A stretch of DNA of 17,880 bases from QHWK01 sp035315685 (lineage in GTDB: Bacteria; Acidobacteriota; Vicinamibacteria; Vicinamibacterales; CAVVIG01). Within the stretch, counting starts at the first letter, position 1. Each line of letters opens with the position of its first letter. The notes under the pieces are model-generated. The model was not told the origin of the DNA. It worked only from the letters and a program-made list of their open reading frames with translations, and did no database searches. Below are positions 8,113-15,235 of this stretch, in pieces. The position numbers and the translations under genes are program-made. Where the stretch lies: the NCBI GenBank assembly GCA_035315685.1, contig DATFXR010000016.1:1-17880 (forward strand). Direction: 5' to 3'.

Positions 8113-11094
8113 ATGCGGAAGCCAGCGCTCTCGGCGGCGGCGTGCATCCTCGGCATCGCCGTCTTCCATCAGACGGCTCACGCGCAGTATCGCTTCGACA
8201 ACTGGAACACCGATAACGGCCTGCCGCAGAACTCCGTCGAGTCGATGGTTCAGACTCGCGACGGGTACCTCTGGTTGACGACGCGCGACGGGCTCGTGCG
8301 CTACGACGGCGTGCGCTTCACGGCCTTCACCAAGAACACCGCGAAGGGGCTCACCACCAGCCGCTTCTACACGCTGTTCGAAGACAGCCGCGGCGTCCTC
8401 TGGATCGGGACCGATGATCGCGGCGTCGTGCGGTACGACGGCGGCGAGTTCACCACGCTGGGCAGGGAGACAGGACTTCCGGATCAGTGGGTCTGGGCGA
8501 TGCGCGAGGATGATGAAGGCCGGCTCCTCGTCGTGACCGAACGGACGATCATGCGCCTCGAGGGCGGCAGATTCGCGCCGGTGGCATCCGAGCTCGCGGC
8601 TCCGGGCTGGCGCCCCCAACCACGCGGCGGCCTGTCGTTCGTCGACAACGCTGGCGTGCGCGTCTTCGATCGCGGCCATTTCGTGCTGCGGCCTCTCCCC
8701 GAGGACCTGTCGGCGAACGACGTGACGCAGTTCTATGAGGATCAGCACCGCACGGTCTGGGTCGTGGCCGGGAGCACGCGGCTGCTCCGCTACACCGCGG
8801 ACGGGGTGACGGAGTACAGCCTGCGAGGCCTGCCCGATCCGCCGGTGAGCGCGGTGCTGCAGGACAGGAGCGGCGGGATCTGGATCGGCACATCGCTCGG
8901 CGGCCTGTCGCTGCTCAAAGACGGCAAACTCGCCACCGTTCGTGCCGGGCGGGGCACGAGCGGCAGCCGCATTGTGAGCATGCTCGAGGACCGTGAAGGC
9001 GGGTTGTGGCTGGGCACGATCAACGAAGGGCTCTTCCGGATGTCGCGGCAGGCGATCACCGTTCTTGGTCAGACGGCCGGACTGTCGGAGCCGAACGTCT
9101 ACCCCCTCCTGCAGGATCGCGGCGGCGTCATCTGGGTTGGAACCTGGGGTCGAGGACTCTTTCGCTACGCGGACGGCCGCTTCACCGCCGCTGCCGGCCA
9201 GGGGCCGCTCCTCTCGAATGCCTCCGTCACCGCGCTTCTCGAAGATCGAGATGGAAACCTGTGGGTGGGTACCAACGGCTCGGGCGTCTTCCGGCTGCGG
9301 AACGGCCGGCTCACGAGGTTCGGGAAAGCGGACGGGCTGGGCGACAACGCCGCGATCTGCATCCTCGAAGATCGCGCAGGCAGCCTCTGGTTCGGAACGC
9401 GCGAAGGCCTCACCAACTACCGCGACGGCGTGTTCACCGCGTTCACCACCCGTGACGGGCTGCCGCACAACAAAGTCCGCGTGCTCTACGAGTCGCGCGA
9501 CGGCGTGCTGTGGATCGGGACGCTCGGCGGCCTGGCGCGATTCTCAAACGGCGTGTTCAGGACGCTGACCGACGCGACCGGGTTCGCTGGCGATCACGTG
9601 CGGACGATCCATGAGGATGCCGACGGCGTGATCTGGGTTGGCACGTACGACGGTGGATTGATCCGGTTCGAGAACGGACGGCTCTCCCGCATCACCACAC
9701 GCGATGGTCTTTCGAACAACGGCGTGTTCCAGATACTCGAAGACGACAATGGGTACTTCTGGATGGGTAGCAACCTCGGCATCTCCCGCGTGAGCCGTCG
9801 TGAGCTCAACGAATTCGCGCGCGGACACCGCCGCGCGGTCGCAGCGCTCGCCTACGGCAAAGGCGACGGGCTGCTGACGCTCGAGTGCAACGGCGGCGCC
9901 TGGCCGAGCGGCATTCGAACGCGCAGCGGCCAGCTCTGGATTCCAACCCAGCAGGGAGTCGCGGTGATCGATCCGCGAGCGATCAGCTTCAACCGCCTCG
10001 CGCCGCCGGTCGTCATCGAATCGGTCCTGCGCGACGGCGAGGCGCTCGGCCGCGTCGACGCCGTGCATCTTCCACCTGATCGCCACGACCTGCAGATCCA
10101 GTACACCGGTCTCAGCTTCGTGCGGCCCGAGTACGTGCGCTTCCGCGTCCGGCTGGATGGTCTCGATCCCGACTGGCATGACGTCGGGACGCGCCGCGTG
10201 GCCTACTACCCGCAGCTTGGGCCCGGCAGCTACACGTTTCGGGTACAAGCCGCCAACAGCGACGGCGTCTGGAGCGAGCAGGTGACCGCGCTCGCGATTG
10301 TCGTCGCGGCCCCGTTCTGGCGCACGTGGTGGTTCACCCTGATGACGCTGTCGATCGTCACGGGACTTGCCGTCCTCGCCGTCGAGCACCGGATCGCGCG
10401 GCTCCGCCGGCGTCAGGCGGAGCAGGACGCGTTCTCGCGTCAGCTGATCGAGACGCAGGAGAAGGAGCGCAGCCGGATCGCCGCGGAACTGCACGATGGC
10501 CTCGGGCAGACGCTCGCCGTGTTGCGCAACCAGGCGCTGGTCGGCCTGAAGTCGCCCGAGAACCACTCACGCGCGCTGGAGCAGTTGGCGGAAATCGCGA
10601 AGGGCGCGCTCGGTGCGATCGGGGAGGTGCGCGCGATCGCCTACGACCTGCGACCGCTGCAGATCGATCGGCTGGGGCTGACCGGAGCCGTCGAGACCAT
10701 GATGACGACGGTGGCCCAGTCGAGCAATGTCGAGATGACCGCCTCGATCGATTCCGTGGATGGCGCGCTTCCCTACGACGCGCAGATTCTCGTCTACCGG
10801 ATCGTGCAGGAGTGCCTCAGCAACATCGTGAAACACTCGGCGGCCACGAGCGCACGCATCGCGCTTCGCGCTGAGCGGGACTGGATCCGTGTCGAGGTAA
10901 CCGACAATGGCAAAGGGTTCAGCGCGGCTACGCTCGAACGGCCTGGACATTCCGGGCGCGGCTTCGGTCTGTTGGGTATCGCGGAGCGCGCGCGCATCCT
11001 CCGCGCGAAGCTGACGGTGACCTCCGAGCCCGGCAAGGGCACGTCGGTGTCGATTGAGGTGCCAGTGACCGCGGATACGCAACGACGCCGGTAA
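8113..11094 (+). CDS. Reg_prop/Y_Y_Y sensor histidine kinase (HisKA_3 type)
   Basis: This is a 993-residue membrane sensor kinase. A signal peptide (cut near AHAQ, residue 25) precedes about 13 Reg_prop repeats of the form LPxNxVxxLxEDRxGxLWxGTxxGLxRxxDGxF up to about residue 625. That number suits two seven-bladed propellers outside the inner membrane. A Y_Y_Y domain follows (about 645-733), then one membrane helix (about 738-758). The kinase core has the HisKA_3 box ERSRIAAELHDGLG with phospho-acceptor His794, then a HATPase with the N box (QECLSNIVKHS), DNGKGF and GFGLLGI. There is no C-terminal receiver, unlike hybrid Bacteroides kinases. Its natural partner class, NarL-type regulators, matches the gene just upstream. 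The signal is unknown; in gut relatives such propellers sense oligosaccharides. No strong ribosome site precedes the ATG. Confidence 0.92.
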   Translation: MRKPALSAAACILGIAVFHQTAHAQYRFDNWNTDNGLPQNSVESMVQTRDGYLWLTTRDGLVRYDGVRFTAFTKNTAKGLTTSRFYTLFEDSRGVLWIGTDDRGVVRYDGGEFTTLGRETGLPDQWVWAMREDDEGRLLVVTERTIMRLEGGRFAPVASELAAPGWRPQPRGGLSFVDNAGVRVFDRGHFVLRPLPEDLSANDVTQFYEDQHRTVWVVAGSTRLLRYTADGVTEYSLRGLPDPPVSAVLQDRSGGIWIGTSLGGLSLLKDGKLATVRAGRGTSGSRIVSMLEDREGGLWLGTINEGLFRMSRQAITVLGQTAGLSEPNVYPLLQDRGGVIWVGTWGRGLFRYADGRFTAAAGQGPLLSNASVTALLEDRDGNLWVGTNGSGVFRLRNGRLTRFGKADGLGDNAAICILEDRAGSLWFGTREGLTNYRDGVFTAFTTRDGLPHNKVRVLYESRDGVLWIGTLGGLARFSNGVFRTLTDATGFAGDHVRTIHEDADGVIWVGTYDGGLIRFENGRLSRITTRDGLSNNGVFQILEDDNGYFWMGSNLGISRVSRRELNEFARGHRRAVAALAYGKGDGLLTLECNGGAWPSGIRTRSGQLWIPTQQGVAVIDPRAISFNRLAPPVVIESVLRDGEALGRVDAVHLPPDRHDLQIQYTGLSFVRPEYVRFRVRLDGLDPDWHDVGTRRVAYYPQLGPGSYTFRVQAANSDGVWSEQVTALAIVVAAPFWRTWWFTLMTLSIVTGLAVLAVEHRIARLRRRQAEQDAFSRQLIETQEKERSRIAAELHDGLGQTLAVLRNQALVGLKSPENHSRALEQLAEIAKGALGAIGEVRAIAYDLRPLQIDRLGLTGAVETMMTTVAQSSNVEMTASIDSVDGALPYDAQILVYRIVQECLSNIVKHSAATSARIALRAERDWIRVEVTDNGKGFSAATLERPGHSGRGFGLLGIAERARILRAKLTVTSEPGKGTSVSIEVPVTADTQRRR

Positions 11095-11109
11095 CGAAGA
11101 CGCGCGCCG

Positions 11110-11222
11110 TCAGGGCGCTGTTGCTGTGCCGCCGTCAAGAACATCGTTTGCTTCGCCGACGCGATCCGAGCGGATGTAGGCGCCGGCCAGGTTGCGATAT
11201 GCCGCCTCTGCGCGAGGTCCAA
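11110..11222 (-). pseudogene. Possible TPR-protein 3' remnant
   Basis: In the 130-bp gap downstream of the permease, the minus strand reads AEAAYRNLAGAYIRSDRVGE, then ANDVL, ending at TGA 11112-11110. Setting its Tyr at TPR position 4, it has Leu7, Ala8, Tyr11, Ala20, Leu24 and Pro32, which is the tetratricopeptide pattern. Only one repeat is present and the frame is closed just upstream, so it would be the tail of a lost gene. The segment is short enough that chance cannot be excluded. Confidence 0.28.
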
Positions 11223-11224
11223 GG

Positions 11225-13729
11225 CTATTCGTATTTCAACGCCCTCATCGGGTCCACTCGTGACGCATGGTGCGCCGGGATGAAACCGGCGCATAACGCG
11301 ACCAGCGCGAGCGCAACGGCCGAGAGCGCCAGCACCGCCGGATCGGCACCGGTCATCTGGAACAGAATCGACTGCGCCCCCATCCCGACGGCGAGTGCGC
11401 CGGCGAGGCCCACGAGCGCGCCCACGAGCGTCATGATCGCCACCTGACGCAGCACCATGCCGCGAACATGGCCGGGCGCGGCTCCAAGCGCCATGCGGAG
11501 GCCGATTTCGCGCGTGCGCTGTGCGACGGTATAGGCGAGGACGCCGTAGAGACCGATCGCCGCGAGTAGCGTCGCCAGAAGCGCGAATGCCGCCGAAAGC
11601 GTAGTCATCATGCGATCGAGAAACGTGTTGTTGCGCACCTGCTCGGGAAGGGTCTCGAGCTCCTCGATGGGTAGATTCGGATCCAGCCGCTTCACGACGG
11701 CTGTGATCGCCGACGCCGTCTGCGCGAAATCACTGGATGTCCGCACGTAGACGTGCATCCCGCCTGGCTCCCTGTCCTGCCGATACGGCACGAAGAATTG
11801 CGGCGGCACCTTCTGCTTCACTTCGCTGTACTTCGCATCCTCGACGACTCCGACGATCGCCGTGTCGAGTTTGCTCCGGTAGCCGTCTCCCGGCGCCCAT
11901 CCCATGAACTTGCCGACGGCGTCGTTGCCCAGCCCGAACTTCTTTGCGAACGTCTGGTTGACGAGGGCGACTTTCGCGGAGTTCACGGTGTCGGCATCCG
12001 TGAACTCGCGTCCGGCGATGAGCGGGATGCCGAGCGCGGAGAAGTAGCCCGGACCAACTTTGTTGTAGTGGGAGTTGCTGTCCGTGTCTGGTCCGGCCTT
12101 GAACCCTTGTACGGCGACATCTCTTTGCCGGTTGTGGCCAGCCAGAATCGCCACGTTCGACACGGTCACGGCGGTCACGCCCGGCGCTGCCCGAAGCTCG
12201 TCTTCGAGGCGCTGGAAGAACAGACGGGTACGGTCGAACGAGTAGCCGTTCAGGTCGGGCGACAGGCCGAACGTGGCAACGTGATCGACCTTGAATCCGA
12301 GATCCACCCGGCTGACGTTCAGCAGGCTCTTCACAAAGAAACCCGACGAGGCGAGCAGCATCATGGCGAGCCCGATCTGCGACGTGGCGAGCAGCAGCCG
12401 GACGCGCGCGGCGCCTTTCCCGCCGGACGGCTGGCCAGCCTGGTTCTTGAGCGTCGAGACGAGGTCCGGCCGCGTGCTGTGGAGCGCGGGGAAGAGCCCG
12501 AAGAGCAGGCCCGTGGCGAACGTCAGGCCGAGTCCGAACAGGATGACGGTGCCGCTCATGCTGAATGTGATCGTGTGCTGCACTTCGGGCGGCAGCAGCG
12601 AGATGACGAGCACGAGCGTCCAGCGTGCGACGACCATGCCGGCAATTCCGCCGAGGACCGCGAGCAGTAGCGATTCGGTGAGGAGCTGTCCGATTACGCG
12701 CGCCCGGCTCGCGCCGATCGAGAGCCGGATGGCGATCTCTCCGGCGCGCGCGGCCGATCGCACCAGCAGCAGGTTTGCGATGTTGGCGCAGGCGATGATC
12801 AGCACGAACGCCGTGACACCAAGCAGCAGGCGGAGCGGCGTCTTCGCCTCGTCGGGAACCGAGCTCTGGCCGCGACCGCCCGGCGCGAGGAGGATGGGCT
12901 TCGCGCGAAAGCGCGCCATCGTCTGCGCGCTGATGTCCTTCTGCAGCGGCGCTTCGACATCATTGATGATGGCGTGATACTGCGTGCCGAGTGACGCGCG
13001 CGCGGCTTCGATTGTGACCCCCGGCCGCAGGCGCGCGAAGAGGTACGCCCAATAGTCGGTCCGCAGCGACCAACCAGTGTCGGTGTCCAGCACCGAGCGC
13101 AGCGTGATCGGGACGAACACCACAGGACGCATCCCGATCGTCGTGCCATCGAAGCCCTTCGGCGCGACCCCGACGATCGTGAGGCTCTGGCCGTTGACGA
13201 TGACCTGTTTGTTGAGGATCGTTGGATCGAGCCCAAATCGCGACGACCAGTAGTTGTAGCTGAGCACGACAACCCGCGACTCGCCGACGATGTTGTCGTC
13301 ATTCGAATTGAGCAGTCGGCCAAGCGCCGGCTGCAGTTCCAGCACCGGAAAATAACTGCCAGACACGAGCAGGCCCTCGCCGCTCGAAGTCTGCGCCTCG
13401 TAAGCGAAGTTTGCGCCGAAGCCGACGTGCGCCGCGATGTCCGTGAAGACGGTTTGGGTCTTCTGCAGGTCGCGGAACATGGCATAGCTGAAGACGACCT
13501 CGCAGCCGCCCGCGCGGCCGCAGCTCCCGAAGCCGGGCTTCGGGCCGGGCGCGCTCAAGTTCACGAGTTCCGACGGATCGGGAACCGCGACCGACTGCAG
13601 CAGCACTCGATGGAACACTGAAAAGATTCCTGCGGTCGCGCCAATGCCGAGCGCGAGCGAGACGATGGCGACGGCGGTGACGAAGGGAGTTCTGAAAAGC
13701 GTGCGGAAGGCGAAAGTGAGATTGCGCAT
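11225..13729 (-). CDS. Orphan MacB/FtsX-type ABC permease (ADOP family)
   Basis: This is an 834-residue inner-membrane protein of the FtsX/MacB permease class. It starts with a short cytoplasmic stretch and the first membrane helix (FVTAVAIVSLALGIGATAGIFSV), then a MacB-type periplasmic domain (about 45-270) with the usual GSYFPVLELQPALGR segment. An FtsX three-helix core follows (about 300-420: LLLGVTAFVLIIACANIANLLL), then a second helix and periplasmic domain (about 445-690) and a second FtsX core to the end (REIGLRMALGAAPG). This duplicated layout is characteristic of acidobacterial ADOP permeases. The ATG at 13729 is used; the frame is closed upstream at 13765, so the N-terminal extension found in many relatives is absent. 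No strong ribosome site was seen. No ATP-binding subunit or membrane-fusion partner lies in the window. The substrate is unknown. Confidence 0.88.
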   Translation of the reverse strand: MRNLTFAFRTLFRTPFVTAVAIVSLALGIGATAGIFSVFHRVLLQSVAVPDPSELVNLSAPGPKPGFGSCGRAGGCEVVFSYAMFRDLQKTQTVFTDIAAHVGFGANFAYEAQTSSGEGLLVSGSYFPVLELQPALGRLLNSNDDNIVGESRVVVLSYNYWSSRFGLDPTILNKQVIVNGQSLTIVGVAPKGFDGTTIGMRPVVFVPITLRSVLDTDTGWSLRTDYWAYLFARLRPGVTIEAARASLGTQYHAIINDVEAPLQKDISAQTMARFRAKPILLAPGGRGQSSVPDEAKTPLRLLLGVTAFVLIIACANIANLLLVRSAARAGEIAIRLSIGASRARVIGQLLTESLLLAVLGGIAGMVVARWTLVLVISLLPPEVQHTITFSMSGTVILFGLGLTFATGLLFGLFPALHSTRPDLVSTLKNQAGQPSGGKGAARVRLLLATSQIGLAMMLLASSGFFVKSLLNVSRVDLGFKVDHVATFGLSPDLNGYSFDRTRLFFQRLEDELRAAPGVTAVTVSNVAILAGHNRQRDVAVQGFKAGPDTDSNSHYNKVGPGYFSALGIPLIAGREFTDADTVNSAKVALVNQTFAKKFGLGNDAVGKFMGWAPGDGYRSKLDTAIVGVVEDAKYSEVKQKVPPQFFVPYRQDREPGGMHVYVRTSSDFAQTASAITAVVKRLDPNLPIEELETLPEQVRNNTFLDRMMTTLSAAFALLATLLAAIGLYGVLAYTVAQRTREIGLRMALGAAPGHVRGMVLRQVAIMTLVGALVGLAGALAVGMGAQSILFQMTGADPAVLALSAVALALVALCAGFIPAHHASRVDPMRALKYE

Positions 13730-13850
13730 CAAGGCGTTGGACGAGCCAAGGTACTGCGGCGTTTACCGGCCCGGGCGTAACCCGCTCGGCCTGGCTCGCC
13801 GCACTGGACGATGTCCGCAGCTGGCTCATCAGCGCAGCGGCCGTGCCCGT

Positions 13851-13940
13851 CTACGAACGAGGCAGGCGAAGGAACCGTGCGGCGTTGTTATAGAAGTACC
13901 CGTCGTGCTCACCGACACGCCACGCGCGCGCGACGCTGGA
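13851..13940 (-). pseudogene. Amidohydrolase C-terminal remnant
   Basis: The minus strand reads WRVGEHDGYFYNNAARFLRL from about 13924 and stops at TAG 13853-13851. The NNAARFLRL ending is the typical last helix of amidohydrolase-2 family proteins (N-A-A-R-x-x-x-L before the stop). An in-frame TAG lies about 20 codons upstream of the end of the match and the rest of the gene is absent. It is probably the 3' scar of a deleted gene, between the ParA stop and the permease start. Confidence 0.5.
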
Positions 13941-13967
13941 CTACCCGATCGGGCAGGCGCCAGCGAG

Positions 13968-15233
13968 TCAGTGATTTCGACGGTATTCGTCGATTATCCG
14001 GAAATGCGGCGAAGGCGGCCCGGTCGCGCGATCGGTCGAGGTCTCTGAAGCGGCAGCGCCTCCGCTCCGGCACGTGTCCACGCGGCGAAGCTGCTGCCCG
14101 TTCGCGGCGTCACGAACGTGCTCGACCGCGCGCGGCGCTGGCGATCCGATCCCGCGTTCAAGCGCGTCCAGCGGCGACAGTTCACCCGCGAGAATCCTGA
14201 CGGTCGACGACCGATCGATGCGCGCTTCCGCGCGTCCGCATGCGTCCGATCGCGCGACGACGATGAACTCGACGCCAGCGCATTCGCGGACTTCGACCCG
14301 GTGCCCGCGGCGCTCGAGGTCCCCGTTCTCAGTGTCGAAGCGATGCACGACGTCGAAAACTGCGTCGTCTCGTGCCGCCGAAGTGGAGGCCGGCACGGTG
14401 AGCGGGCGCTCGGTCGAGTCGAGCTGCGCGATCAACGACTCGATCCCGCTCAGCACCGACGGCCATCGCCGCGCTTCCCGGTCGTCCTCGATGCGACTCA
14501 GACGCGTGTGGAGTTCGCGCCAGATCTCGGCGAATGCTCTGGCCGCGGTCGAGTGCGCGGCGTCGACCGCGATCGGCATGCGGCGCGCGGCAATCTGTTC
14601 GACGACGCTGGCATACGGAATCTCGGCGGAGAGGAAGAGCTCGCGATGCTCCGCGGCCAGCTCACAGGCCAGCCGATGCGACGATCTGCGGCGGTCCACC
14701 ATGTTGAACACCGCCGCCAGCGACGATCGCGATCCTGACCATTCCGCCTGCCTGACCAGTTCCGCCACCATCCTGAGCGATAGCACCGTCGGAATCGCGG
14801 GAACGACGATGGCGTCGGCGGCCGCGAGGATGGCCTCGGCCAGCCGCGAGAAACCTGCCGGGCAGTCGAGGAAGACGAAGTCGAAATCCTCACCGATCGT
14901 TGCGAGCAGCGAGGTCAAGACACGTCCCGGGTTGCCCAGGGCGCCGAGCAGGCGATCGAGCTTGTGGTAGGCGAAGTCTGCCGGCAGCAGATACAGGTTG
15001 TCGTAATCGGTCTGCTTGATGGCAGCGTAGAGCGCCTCACCGTTCTCGAGACTCCGTTTCGTGAACTCCGGGACGTGCGGCCGTATGCGGAACGCGAAAG
15101 TGGCCGCCGCCTGGGGGTCGAGGTCCCACAGCAGAACCCGCCGACGCGGTTCAGCCGCAAGATACGACAGATTGACAGCAGTCGTCGTCTTCCCGACGCC
15201 ACCCTTCAAGTTGTAGATCGCGATGCTTCTCAT
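13968..15233 (-). CDS. ParA/MinD-type ATPase with a long C-terminal extension
   Basis: This is a 421-residue ATPase. The start ATG (15233-15231) overlaps the TGA of the upstream CHAD gene as TGATG, implying translational coupling; the ParA core begins at once. Residues 1 to about 250 form the ParA domain: deviant Walker A KGGVGKTTT with signature Lys10, switch I DLDPQ at 37-41, and Walker B FVFLDCPAG with Asp123. ParA proteins dimerise on ATP and use the nucleoid or membrane to position plasmids, chromosomes or protein cargo. The remaining 165 residues are extra for the family. They include RFDTENGDLERRG at about 298-310 followed by VEVRE and EFIVVARSD, resembling the CYTH strand pattern F-D-T-x(4)-L-x(3)-G-x(4)-R. 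Third-position GC stays high to the stop, so the extension looks genuinely coded. No ParB partner is visible, which fits a cargo-positioning ATPase better than a plasmid system. Confidence 0.85.
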   Translation of the reverse strand: MRSIAIYNLKGGVGKTTTAVNLSYLAAEPRRRVLLWDLDPQAAATFAFRIRPHVPEFTKRSLENGEALYAAIKQTDYDNLYLLPADFAYHKLDRLLGALGNPGRVLTSLLATIGEDFDFVFLDCPAGFSRLAEAILAAADAIVVPAIPTVLSLRMVAELVRQAEWSGSRSSLAAVFNMVDRRRSSHRLACELAAEHRELFLSAEIPYASVVEQIAARRMPIAVDAAHSTAARAFAEIWRELHTRLSRIEDDREARRWPSVLSGIESLIAQLDSTERPLTVPASTSAARDDAVFDVVHRFDTENGDLERRGHRVEVRECAGVEFIVVARSDACGRAEARIDRSSTVRILAGELSPLDALERGIGSPAPRAVEHVRDAANGQQLRRVDTCRSGGAAASETSTDRATGPPSPHFRIIDEYRRNH

Positions 15234-15235
15234 CA
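15231..15235 (-). promoter_or_regulatory. TGATG stop/start overlap between CHAD and ParA genes
   Basis: On the minus strand, TGA (15235-15233) ends the CHAD protein and ATG (15233-15231) starts the ParA ATPase, sharing one base. This arrangement usually marks translational coupling and fixed stoichiometry, and it decides the ParA start. Confidence 0.8.

Noticed and set aside
7870..9468. 532-codon minus-strand open frame
   Set aside because: It is antisense to the Reg_prop kinase. The repeated pattern in its translation mirrors the kinase repeats, so it is a high-GC shadow.
9544..10566. 340-codon minus-strand open frame
   Set aside because: Also antisense to the kinase, with no family resemblance and composition typical of a shadow frame.
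11104..11118. GCGCC-GTCAG-GGCGC hairpin after the kinase gene
   Set aside because: Short stem with no T-run; it might stop transcription between the convergent genes but cannot be supported.
14074..14970. 298-codon plus-strand open frame opposite ParA
   Set aside because: Serine/arginine-rich shadow of the ParA gene; Walker motifs and coding bias support the minus strand.
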